From positions 5,795,779 through 5,859,778 of the forward strand of contig OZ026607.1 of assembly GCA_964020085.1 (NCBI GenBank): 64,000 nt of DNA. Reading direction: 5' to 3'. The notes under the pieces are model-generated. The model made no database searches. It worked only from the letters and a program-made list of their open reading frames with translations, and had not been told where the DNA came from. A program made the position numbers and the translations under genes. Source of the stretch: Micromussa lordhowensis. Taxonomy: Eukaryota > Cnidaria > Anthozoa > Scleractinia > Lobophylliidae. This document shows positions 1 to 12,574 of the stretch, in pieces. Positions within the stretch are counted from its first letter, which is position 1, and each line of letters starts with the position of its first letter.

Positions 1-843
1 GAGTTGACGTTACAAACGGTTAGAGCCAGAACGGTTGAACAACAATTCAACAGTTCGTTTCAGCCTAACCAGCCGTAAACATTTTCCCCAATTATCAGGA
101 ATTTAACTAAGCCAAAGAAGGCGGCTTATCTCTCTAGTAATTTTAGCGGTTTGAGAAGCAAACGAGGCGAAAGGGTCAATTTGTGTTGTTATACCCTCCA
201 ACTCAAATAGTTTTTCCGATTGGAGGAGAACGTGTCATGGATTAAGACTCTAACTCCCTGGTGAAACCACTTGGAGTTTCGATTCGAACGTCGTCAGGTC
301 GTCGTTCACCTTGAAACCGCGGCAACTTTGTGTGCCAGCCGACTTCAAGTAAATAATGTTTTCGCGGTTAGTTTTATTTTTGAGGGCGTTATCGAATATT
401 TATTGTTTTCTGTTTCCTTAAGCAGTGTACCTCCTCGCTGGGTATTAAATACTCTTCTGACAGAAACACTGTTGTGGAGTTGGGATAACAATCAAACTAC
501 ATCTGTATTCACAAATCCAAGTGAGTTTAATAACGGTTGAAAAAGTTAGTTAGCCAAATACTCTTCAGAAAGAACACGAAGTGAACCTAACAAACTGAAG
601 ACGGTTCTTCTCAATAGACTTGTTCAATAGAGCATGACATTAGACGATTCTCACATATTTTTGTTTTCCGTTTCCTGAAGTACAGTCAAACACAGCCTCG
701 GGGAAATGGGAGGTAGACGCTTAATTGGCCTTTAATAGGAGTTCGTAAGCAGTTTGAGGCTTAGTAATAACGTCAATTTAATCACATAAGGAATCACGTA
801 AAGAAAAGAAAACGTGCTTTTGAATGTTTTTTTTTATCAGTGG

Positions 844-1240
844 TCACGTTCTTTCTCGGACTCCTAGGCAGCGTCCACACTTCACCGGATAAATGTAAAA
901 TTTCAAAACGCAGTTTTATTTCTACGGTTAGGCCTACCGCCCATACTAATCCGCCACGAATACGGAGGTTTTCGAAAACGCTCTTCAAACCGGAGGAATT
1001 TGAAAACGCCGGCTTTTTGCTTTTGTGAGGACGGAACACATTTTGAAAACGGTTTTTGCGAGAATGATGGCGTCACGATAATCATGTGATTTCCCTGACC
1101 AACTTTTCCTCAAACTCAAATCCAAATGACCGGTGATTGCTGCGTTTTTAAATTCCTCAGGCATAGTGCGGAGGGAAAACATTTGATGCGTTTTTAGAGT
1201 GAAACCTCCGTTTTCAAAATTCCTCTCGCAGGTTGTTGAC
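844..1240 (-). repeat. Dispersed repeat family A, copy 1
   Basis: About 390 bp of short self-similar blocks (variants of AAATTCCTCCGG and GAAAACG). It is the reverse complement of the copies at 3428-3740 and 29690-30062. The shared core includes a stretch reading GTCAGGGAAATCACATGATTATCGTGACG in the other orientation's numbering, split here by substitutions. No coding capacity is convincing, so it looks like a non-autonomous element. Confidence 0.75.
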
Positions 1241-3427
1241 GGGGCTCTATCTGTCATTGCCTTTTCCATAACAAAACCAAACTAAGGGGCTAAATTTAGG
1301 TGGCCTCTTTATAGAGGTAAATAATAAAGAAAACTCTCATACAAACGACCTAAAGGGGTTGCCGCTTAATGGGGAGGCAGGGGGGGGGGGGGGGGGGGGT
1401 TTACAGTATCTTAGGAACGACAATTTCCGAACCAGAGCTTTGATTCTTTACTGAGGGCGACTTGGGTGTGCGATATGGCGGGCTGCCATCAGACACCTTT
1501 TCATGCGGTATTTCGAATTTTAATCCTGAATTTCGGTATTAAGTAACTTTTCAAACCTGCCGGGTGAGTTTTTAGCCTTTTAGCTTCCTAGGTGTCTTTT
1601 CGTTTCGGAAAGAAGCCGAGATTGCGTTAATCGGTCTCACGAGTCAATATGGAAGGCCGTATCTTGTCATGTCTTGTTTTTACTACAGTGAGGTAAAATG
1701 TCTCGTCACTGTTTTGGCGTCCCAGCCGAGTTTTTTCCTCGATTTTAACTCGCAGGACAACGAAACCGCCAGCTACACAGGCTTAAACTATGGCATTGCG
1801 GTATTTGCCCTTTTTTGCGGCGATACCCTTATTTACCACGAAATTTAACGAGCCTTGAAAATATTGAAAGAAGAATAAAATGAACAAACCGCAGACTCAT
1901 CCATCCGTAATCCCGAACCGGCAAAATGGAGCGATCTTTCCCGCTCGGCTTTACCTGAGGTTTCTCGCAAGGCTGACCAAGCTTGTTCGCTCAATAATTA
2001 CTTGATGTTGAGCTCCGAAATACCATCCTTGTACAAAGATTGAAGGAATCAAGAAGACGTTTATTGAAAAGTTTGACTATTAAAGACAATGAGTTCTACA
2101 TGCAGTGTAACCAAACGACACCCAGAGAATATTAATTTTTATCACGCCGCTTGACGGCTTAGATCAAAAGGTATCCAAGTAGCTATTCCTGGTTAGTGAT
2201 GGGTCAGGGAAAAATCAGAGTAACGTCTGGACTAATAAATCAACAGATAACTTCCAGGGCCTTACAGCAAGGAAAATCAAATAGTAGACTTGTGGTATTG
2301 GAAATAGCACCACTATTTGAGGTAAAATGAAAGAACTCTGAGAGCAATTAGGTAAGCTAGGACAACTCACAAGTACATCACATATTGAACTTCATTTTTG
2401 CCACTAATAAAGTATTTAACTGAAGTGAGATCTATTAATTTTTTTTAACAAAGGCTAAGAAACGGGACATCAAAATAAAATAACTTGAGAACAGGTCTAA
2501 ATGTTCCCTTGCTTGTTGCCTGGGTAAAACGTTCAAGGATAGTGTTAAGTGAAAGACTCTTCATGCGTTCCTTTAACAATCACGTGCTTCTAGTATCCTT
2601 TATCCTGCAGCCACGTGCGGATCCTATCCGATTCACGTGCAAGCCACGTGCAGTTGAGGCGAATGTTTTCCAGAGACTGTTGAATGGTTCTCTCTGCAGC
2701 AGGGACGGTGCGAGTGGCGAAGAATTCCTGAATCATAGACCAAACAAAACGAGTTCAATCGTGGCAAAGAAAAGTTAGACTACGGCGGGAATAAAAAAAG
2801 TTAAAAAAAAATAAACAACTAGAGTAAAACATGTAGGTTTGGAACATGTCCCCCGGCGGTAAGCGCGGGAAAACATGTTACCGGTGTATGAAGGAAAGCA
2901 CGTTGTACGCGCGGTCAGCCCGGGAGTACATGAAACAGGTTTTCAGCTTACTTGGCCGGTCTTAAGTTTGCGGGAACTCTATTAGCTGCTTTAAGAATAC
3001 AATACACCAAAGAAGACATACAACTAATTTCTACCTTGCAAATAATCACTGAAGAGGATCATGGTTCGAGCGAAGATGATAGAGATTAAATTACTCAACT
3101 ATGGAAATCATGAAGAACAACCCTACCTCGATATCTTTGGCGGATTGTTCAGTCACAAACATCTCCGTGGTTGACTGCCGAAAAAATATAAACAGGAAGA
3201 CAATTTGCAAACGTTAGCGTCAAGTTCTCCCCTCATACTGCAGTCCGTTTTCCTCCTCGCCATCGTTACTTAGCCATTCTCATCTCCTAATGGAAACCCG
3301 TCAAATGTCGAGTAGTATTCCCCAAAATCAAACCGTTATTGTCAAGGTTTCTCACAGTTTAAGTGTGTTTCAAACTTCTCAAAAGCAGGCGAAAAATGGG
3401 AGAAGCTAGAACCCCTTTTAGGCTTTC

Positions 3428-3740
3428 ATGCTTCAGGCACCGTCCATACCACGCCACAGAAATTTGAAAACAGCCTTTTCAATCTGGAAACGAATCAAAT
3501 GTTTTCCGTCCAAACTACGCCGAAGAAGTTTAAAAACGCAACAACCACCGGCCATTTTGGATTTGCGCTTGAGGAACACTCGGTCAGGGAAACCACGTGA
3601 TTATCGTGACGTCATCGTTTTCACGGTTTTCAAAATGGTTTTCGTCCACACGAAAGGCGGCGTTTTTAAATTCCTCCGGTTTGAAGAGCGTCTTCGAAAA
3701 GTTTCAAATTTCTCCGGTGTAGTGTGGAGGGAGGCCTGGT
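3428..3740 (+). repeat. Dispersed repeat family A, copy 2
   Basis: Same family as 844-1240 (opposite orientation) and 29690-30062 (same orientation). The open frame across it is a consequence of the repeat and not a gene. Confidence 0.75.
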
Positions 3741-4419
3741 GACAGAGACCGCAACTTCAGTCGCGAGTAAACTGCAAAAGAGCATAATTTGTAATCATGA
3801 ACCTAGCCCACTGAATGGTAGCTTAAAACAATGATGTCATTTAACCTTGATGAGTCGAGAAAGCAAGAATCCTCCCTCGTATCGATTGTACAGCTCATCC
3901 CAGCTGTCTTGAACGAATTTCCATGCCATGTCACGGCCTTTCACACTGTAAGAAGAGTGACAAACATTTTTTTCCCATTACAACAAAGAAGACATTGGAC
4001 ATTACAAGCTACATGCGTATGGACGTCACGTCCTCCGATCTTATATCGTACAGGCACGGAAAAGTCTCGTACGTTGATCAGTTGACTGGTGTTATCAAAA
4101 ATTCATTCGAACTCAGCTGATTCCAACTCTTCGGCCGCCATGTTGATATTTCCACGAAGCTACGTAACGCCAAAATCGACAACGATTGGCTGAAGCCTTT
4201 CAACAAACCGCAACTTGTTGAACGGAATAGAGCCAAGCTCTATTTTCGTTCAACAACTTTCAACATGTTGAACGGCATATTTTAACGTTCAACATCACAT
4301 GATACACTGTTCAACATTTGTTGAACAGCAGCTGCAACATTTGTTGCTGAATAAATGTTGAACCGTCTATCATTCGCTTAAGAAAATCACGACAAGAAAC
4401 GTCGTTTCAAACGTCGCTA

Positions 4420-4560
4420 AACAATAAACAATTATTGGATGAGGTTTTTGTAAGGGTTATCAGCCTCAGCCTTCGGCTTCGGCTGATAACCCTTACCGAG
4501 ACCTTGATTATTCTGGATATCACAAAAACCGAATCTAATAATTGTTTTATTTTACATTGA
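4420..4560. repeat. Fold-back element with a 16-bp perfect inner stem
   Basis: The inner arms GTAAGGGTTATCAGCC and its reverse complement (4450-4496) surround a short Ser/Gly-like TTCGGC spacer. Weaker outer arms with AACAATTATT extend on both sides. This is typical of a fold-back or MITE-like insertion. Confidence 0.7.
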
Positions 4561-4580
4561 ACGAACGCAAAAACTTGGAA

Positions 4581-4755
4581 GTCACGTTTCTGCTTCTTCA
4601 CTGACGGCGTCACGTTTCTGCTTCTTCACTGACGGCAAGCAACACGAATCGCGCAAAGTTGACATGATTACCCTTGGAAATCATGCACTGCGGTCATACA
4701 TGACATGATAACCCGTGACCTTGACATGATTACCCGCGACCTTGACATGATTATT
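4581..4755. repeat. Short tandem repeats (28-bp pair and about 22-bp units)
   Basis: A 28-bp unit containing GTCACGTTTCTGCTTCTTCA is present twice in tandem (about 4581-4636). From about 4660 to 4755 follow several copies of a unit like CCTTGACATGATTACCCGCG. Confidence 0.7.
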
Positions 4756-5435
4756 GCATAATCTGCAGTTATGACGTCACGAGCGCTGATTTCGAAAATT
4801 CACTGTAGGCTTTCGGCCAATCAGAAAAGAGTTAGAGAGTTGAATGTGTAATAATAGACTTAATTAGCAGAACAATGGCTGTGCACGCGCGCTATTAATA
4901 CTTGGTACATTTCTTAGCCGTCCTCTGCAAAACAACAACGTGAAATGATTTTGCGTTGTATGGGGAACGTGAACGACGAATTTCGATTTTAACGCTGCGT
5001 TGCATATTCAGTATCAAGATAATTTTGACAGTGAGAAACAAACTAAATGACGTTAGTCAATCGCGAGATTCGTAGGTAAAATATGAGTTCATTTTTCAAT
5101 CGTTGTCGTCGGCGTCGCCGTCGTGTTAAACTCCCTAATTTGTCGCACAACGTTTGCAAGGCGTGACGCGAAGCAAAGAAAAACAAAATTTCCTTGACAC
5201 CATTGCGTTGCTGTTGATTGAAAAACTTAAGGTTTATTCATCGCCTGTAACACAATCCCCTGAGGGTAATTAGCTGCAGCTGTAGCCAGGGTAAGTACTT
5301 GGTGTATCCCTTATCATCGTGTATTTAGAACGTAGCATAGTATATTTATCCTTATTATAGTGTATTAGATGCACTGTAATATCTGGAAGGGATACATGAT
5401 GTACTTAGGGTAGCCAGACAGGAGAATCCACTGAC

Positions 5436-7234
5436 CTGCCCGTGACGCCTGCAATCACAAACACAGTATCCTGGGAACGAACCTCTTCCTAAAAAAGGCA
5501 GACAATTTCGATCTATCAGTACATGACCAACTACTTAACAATTGGATTATGAGCTCGTGATTTCTATCGCGTGATAGTTCACCACTACATTTTCTCCGAT
5601 TTTTAGTGGTTTAAATTGATCACGTGGCGCGATAGTGTTCACCGACGGAGAGACAATACCAAGAAATCGAGGGCGAACAATCTTCTTGTTTTAGTATAAG
5701 TCTACTAGACGTTCAAAAGTTTATCTTTTTCCCTTCACAGACACTTCGCCACTTTGCTAACAACCGCACACTGCCAGGTTACTCACAACGTAAAACAGAG
5801 TCCATAGTGAGTAGCATAGCCAATAACAGAACGCATTTGCGATAGAACGCCAGTGGATTTATACTAAGTTGTGGTAGGCATCCCTTTACCAAAATAATGC
5901 CCTCCTAATACAGACAGTTCTAAAACACTTTCCACAACATGAAGGTGACTAGGACTATTGACCCCCACTTCGTCCCTTCCATCCACGAATGGGACGTAAA
6001 TTAATGGACACTATCCCTAACAGTTTTTTGTCAGTTTTATCCAACACTTTCCCGGCACCCTTTTATACTCCTGAATGAAGAGAGGCCATTTGAAAGTGGT
6101 AAATAAAGAGCACATCACGAAGTAAAGATCCCGAACAGCGTTTTTGTTACAGCAAACGTTACAATGGCAGTTTTTATATTAGAGGACGCATTACCCATCC
6201 AGATGGATAATGCGTCCTCGCCGTTTTTATACTGAAGACGCATTATCCGTCTGGACGCACTTGGGTAAACATTTGTGGTTAACCTATTATGCGTCTTTGG
6301 TATTAAGACTGGCACAAGACGAATTATAGGTCTAGACGAACTGTCCTTCGAAATACGTCTTGAACGACGCACTAAGAGAGATAGTTAGTTTAGGCGCATA
6401 ATACGTCTTGTGCCTGTCTTTATACTAGAGACGCATAACCAGACGAACCAGACTATTGCTTTGATAAAACATTTCTCAAGAATAGGCAGCGAATCTAAAA
6501 CGTCCCAACCGTGTTTACATACTCTCATCTAAACACACCTATCGACCGATGAGAGCGCGCGTAGCATCTCAGTTATTTTATAAAGCGCTACATTGCACAA
6601 CGACCTTCAGCAACATAAGTTTTGTCTGTCAAACTGGCTTTCACAGACAAATGTTTATACTTTCCACCGTTGAGATTCAGAAAGACCCACCGACATGGAG
6701 AAATCCAACACTTTCTTGATCAGTTCAGGTTGTGACACTGCTCCCATGCATCTCATCAATCGCACTTTCTCTTCGTGTAAATCAGCTTCTCTGAACAGCT
6801 TCATCATGGCGTCTAAGGTGACGTCATCACCATGCTTGAGGACTGTGCTGTACACCGCTGACCTCAAGTCCGCTGGGATGGTGGACTCACCTGCGCAGTG
6901 AGCCTGGAAACGTTTTCGTGCCTCGGCGAGAGTAGCTGGGTGGCCATACTTGCCCAACCGACCAATTATCAAACCTCTCAGAAGCGCATCAAGATGTCCT
7001 GAAGTAAATGAACAGTATTAAAGACTAGTTGAGATGACAATACTACTCGACAGCTTTCATTTAAATGGTCACACATTAGGATTTCCCCTACGAGCGCAAG
7101 ATTGTGCAGCATAATTCACAGTACCACATGAAAGTACTCCTCAATAACTTTCATTTGAATAGTTACACATTACTAATAAGGGTTTCATCCACAGACTTAA
7201 AAGTTAAGAACCATCTTGTACGGCATAATAAACA

Positions 7235-7268
<34 letters not shown>

Positions 7269-7928
7269 GAGAGTTTTCATTGGCTTAGCCATCATGGTAC
7301 ATGAGCCATTATACCATGATCTACAAAAATGGTTAAAAACCACCTTGTACAGCATAATAAACAGTACCGCATGAAAGTACTGCTCAATAGCTTTCATATG
7401 AATGTCCACACACTAGGGTTTGAAGGCAGGTGTAAAGGTTAAAACCACTTTATTACAGCATAATAAACCATACCACATGGAGGAACAAGGGAATAGGACA
7501 TAGGTACATGTACATGTATGTAGAGAAAACTCCTACCCTCTCCTTCCACAGGATCCCAGCCAAGCTTGTTGCCAATTGGTTCGTAAAGCTTGATGCCAAA
7601 GGCCTGGAAGCTAGGGTAACAATCAGAGTACTGAAGAATTGCCCCCACGCCACCCATGTTAGAAATCAAGTCGTTCCATACTGTGAAGTTTGTCTCATTG
7701 CTGAATGCCTCTACAACTTTAAAAACATCAGGTCCTGACACTAGGCCAGCTCGGCACTGCAATGAAAGGAGAATATAAAAGGAAAGAGGTTTCACCTCAA
7801 AATACACCACAACATCATTTTCATATATAATAATTTTTTTTTGATATGAGCTTTATTGAAGTCTTAAAGCTTAATTACAAATTATTAAGAAGTAACAACT
7901 TCCAAAAAGAAATTACACCTGGTGAAAA

Positions 7929-7990
<62 letters not shown>

Positions 7991-7995
7991 ATGAT

Positions 7996-8048
<53 letters not shown>

Positions 8049-11000
8049 TGATGATGATAATAATAATAATAACAATAACGATAACGATCACGATAACGAT
8101 GATGATGAAGATGATAACGATAATGACAATAATGATAATCATAATCATAATACTACTACTACTACTAATAATAATAATAATAATTATAATATTGCTTTGA
8201 TGAACCTTAGGATGCTTTTGAAGTTCCTTTTTTAACGAAGCAAAACATGTTTCAGATGAAACATCATCCATCGTCAGTTGTACAATGAGAAATAAAATGA
8301 AGTTATGCAATAAATAGTGTGACAAAGTGAGACTTAAACAAGAATAATTAAGGATAATGGCATGAACGACAAAAAATGAAACTGTTTAAGCTAAAAAAGG
8401 AAACTAATTAGTATCAAAAGGGATACATGTAGATGAAGAGGTTTGACCTGGGAATTTAAAAACAACTGCTCCCAAAGGATGTGTATGGCTTCCTTAATTT
8501 TCAATTGGAAGCTTGTGGAAGCAGAGTGGAGGATTTTAAAACAATCTTCTAAACAAAGGAAGCGACAATTTTCAGAACCTCTCAGGTGCTTAAAGATGTG
8601 GGAATGTTTGTCAGTGGAGAGATGTTCACGGATGCGAGTGATAATAACAACAATAACCGTAACAATGACAATAAAAATCATTTTCATGTACAGACAATTC
8701 TAACCGAAAACAAGACCACTGGGATTATAGCCCTCATGTACATTATGTGAAGATCACTTTCACATTAACTAATATGACCTACACGCCTTAATTCTGACGT
8801 ACAAACCACTGCATTTAAATCCTGGAATTTCCAAGGAAGAAAAAATGAAAAAAAGCCACAGCTTTGAGAGGAATGACGTCTGATATAATACACATGATGT
8901 ACAGTAATATGTGGAAACAAACCACGATGAATTGATACTATTAAATTATTTCTTCAAGTTTAAACAAAGAAAATCATGACTGTGACTGTGTTTGGATATC
9001 AGATCTTAATCAGCAGACATGTTTTACAATTTTTTTCTCCGTTTTCTCCCTAGCCTTAGCTTGGATTGAGAAACAATTGTCAAACTTAACACTCAATACA
9101 GTGCTTGACCACATTTCCGAACACTTCGAAGTTCGTCCAAAGTACACCGCTACAAGTCATATTTTCAAGTCTCTTTTGGGGGATCAAACACGGTCTTCCC
9201 TACTTGAAACGCCAGTTCAAATTAAGGGAACTACGTGTAATTCGGGAGAGGGGTGCCATATGGTGTTGCCTAAGGACACAAGAAAGTAACCACTGATTTT
9301 CATGACACCCCTGGCACAAAGATATCACAATATTTGATGATCGATTCTCAAGCCTGACTAGGGAGATGGCCGGGAATCCTGTACATACCAGAGCAAAGAG
9401 GTCACTCTGAAGTCCCAGCCTGTCTCTTGGAGGAAGACTGCTGTCATTGATGGCTGGTAGCAGAAGTTCCAACATGGCGGATGAGTATTGAACTCGATAG
9501 AAACCAACTTGACCTGGGTTTAGCTAGCAAATACAAGAACAGAACATTGTCCAAATTTCCTCTCAAGCAAGGTGTTTCGCACATTAACCTACAGGGTACA
9601 CATGGAAACTGCATTGTATAAAAAGGTTCTCGAGGGACTAAGTGATGTGCTTTTGGTTTCAAAACAGTGCTACAAGTTTTATTAAAGCTGGTTTACACTA
9701 GCGCATTTAAGCATAAGCTGGCATCAAAGAAGCAGTGTGATGCCGATAATTAGCTACATAGAAGCACTCTACTGCGTCTGTTATGTTGCTTATGCTTGTG
9801 CACTAGTGAAATCCAGCCTTTAAGGTGGCTCAAAAAAATTTCCAAGATTTTGATGGGTCATTTTAACCATTCATGGTATCAGAAACCTGCCTAATCATTG
9901 GTGAATCATTTTCAAGATACAACAGGTTACCACAGCAACAGTACGACCTGCTAAAAACCCCCTTAATTATAGCTTTAAGGGCTTTTATTATATGGCTACA
10001 AAAGTACGCGCACTCTGATTGGCTGCTGAGCCGGCATTATTTTCTTGTAATGACCGGGCATTATGAAATTTTTTCTCAGCTCCATGGCTCTTTTGAGTTG
10101 TGAGTAAAAAACTATGTGCGTGTGGGCGAAAACAACAGAAAAGATGGACAAAGTACTGCTATAATTATTTTCAATAACTGAGAGAAAACCTAGCACACAG
10201 ATACTTCTTTAGTATGAGCGATGAAGAAAGCCGTAGCACGCGCATGCGGATGTGGAAAATTACTTGCGGTGTTCAGTTTATTATATTCTTTTCAAGAATA
10301 GCGCTAAAAAGGCCATAATAAATAACTTATTAACCTCGTCTGTCCGGTCATTACAGGGAAATCTCAGACCTCGGCCTTGATGTATTGACCTCGCTATCGC
10401 TCGGTCAATACATCAAGGACTCGGTCTGAGATTTCCCTGTAATGACCTCACTCTCTGTTAATAAGTAGTATATAATTCAAAAGTGGCACTGTGAATTTTT
10501 TATAATATAAAATTTTGATTTGATTGTACCTTAACCCATTCATCTGGTTTAACTCCATCGACTGTCACAGTACAAGATGTCTGATCCAATAATGTACTGG
10601 CTACACTTTGACAAGGGTTTGCACTTGATGATAAACTGACTGGAACTTGCCAATGATAGGAACCTAAGGTTAGGTTTGTGAAGAGAAAAAAAATTAATAT
10701 TCCTCCTGCTATTACAGTGACTTATGCCATATTTGTATTGGACATCAATCATCTGAAGTTCTGTGATGGACAGCTTGTCAATGATTTTGCAGTTTGCTGG
10801 ATTTATTGTTTAATACTGTACACAAAAATATTGTAGAATGATGCATACATCCGCAATTCTCTTGTTTGTGAGAATTTTTGTTTACCAATAACATAATCAT
10901 GAGTACCTGTTGAAATTTTGCCAAGTTGTCATACATGTATGACATTTTTATCTTAAAACATTATCTGTTTTATTAAACAAAGCAAAGTATTATTTCAAAA

Positions 11001-12464
11001 AACAAATTATTAAAACAACTGAACTAGTAGTACGCTCTCATTGGCCTCAGTCGATAGGTGTGTTTAGATGAGAGTATGTAAACACAGTTGTGACATTGCA
11101 GATTCACGCATATTTCGAAGAATTATTTTATAAAAGCAATAGGGTACTTTTTCCATGCTTACCGGTACATACAGTAGCCTTATCTGAACACTCAGGGGAC
11201 TGGGAGAATTCTTGAAAGTTATGCAAACCCGACTTTCAGATCTGCATAACTGTCTCAAATTCTTTCAACCCTCCTCGTGTTTAGATGAGGCTACATGTAT
11301 GTAGGAAAAAGTGCTCTATTGCTTATAATCATTAGCCATTTATTATTTGCAAAAACCTAATGGTCACACCTTGACTGACGCCATCAGCAAAGAACTTGTT
11401 CTGTGTGATGGTAACTTCTCTTGAATCTCCATTCTGAAGTAAAAATAGAGCCATTTAATACATGTAATGACATGCATACAGACATTGTTGAATGAACAGT
11501 AATAACTCACCAAAATAATTAATACAGTGTAAATGGAAAGAATGCCATGTTGGCAAACACAAACAGTGGTCTGACAAAAGCTGTGTTTAAAGAGTGACTG
11601 ACTCTGACTCTGTTGCTAGTGAAAACCAGCCTTAAAGCTGCAGTAATGTGCCCTACATACATCATTAGCCCACCACATCTGTCAAATTGATAGCTAGTAC
11701 CTACATTAAATACTTACAAGTCTATGTACTACGGTAAACATGTTATACATGTATGTACATGTACAGTACGTCATCCAACAGCTTTTTTTCTTTCACACAC
11801 CATAACCAGAAATAAAGATACAAGTAGAAACAAAATCTTAAAAAAATTGCATTGTGAACTCTGCATGCAGACAGGATCCTCCCTCAGCCATTGCGATAAC
11901 AAAATCCGCCTCAAGCTTTCCTTTAGACACTAATACAAGACTCTTTTTTAATGTACATTTACCTGTTCTGCTGTGACAGACAGCACAGGAAATCCCATTT
12001 GTTTTGTCCATGTGTCCATGACATCAGTCACAGGTTTGGAGCTGGTATGGGACAAACTAGCCCACAGGTCCTCTGAAATGAGATGTGTAGCAAAGCATTA
12101 AACCTTGTCTGGGAGAAACAACCTTAATTTTGCACTTGCTGAAGAGAGTGACTGGAACTCGCTTCCAACAGAACTACATGTAAGGAAGCAATATAGTTAC
12201 ATGTACCTGAAAGAAAACTGACATTACTAGCCATAACTATGCTCTCTCAAGTAGCATTTTACAACTGTATGGTGAAATCTCTTTAAAGTCAATTTTGCAT
12301 TAAAAAGTACATGTAATAACTAATTAAAATATTATCAATTATACCAAAAAAAAATAATTCTTTTGAATTTTTGACATTGTAATTCTGATCATAAATTCAT
12401 ATTAACAGAGAAATAACAACAACATGAAATTACGTTAATTCTAGGAGACATGTAGACTTGGAAA

Positions 12465-12501
<37 letters not shown>

Positions 12502-12535
12502 CCCGTGATCTAGTCGGATGCTCTACCACTGAGCT

Positions 12536-12574
<39 letters not shown>

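Larger units (their letters stand above)
1..5435. other. No coding exon found left of the aminopeptidase exons
   Basis: I found no exon with a recognisable product. The stretch holds two copies of a dispersed repeat (844-1240 and 3428-3740), a poly-G run near 1380-1400, a CACGTG cluster (2581-2650), a fold-back (4420-4560) and short tandem repeats (4580-4755). It is either the intron leading to the missing aminopeptidase exons or intergenic DNA. Confidence 0.6.

Noticed and set aside
2485..2778. 97-residue plus-strand frame
   Set aside because: It has no recognisable motif or splice sites and overlaps the CACGTG cluster. It is probably chance.
7846..8325. Open frames rich in Asn/Asp, Ile/Met or Ser/Leu on both strands
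   Set aside because: These are translations of an AAT/GAT trinucleotide microsatellite inside an intron.
9077..9296. Plus-strand open frames of 63-70 residues before the 9389-9523 exon
   Set aside because: They are overlapping frames without a domain, splice context or homology that I can recognise.
12473..12543. Functional tRNA gene
   Set aside because: The anticodon arm has a mismatch, the implied serine anticodon does not fit the missing long variable arm, and the block lies in a transposon-like fold-back.
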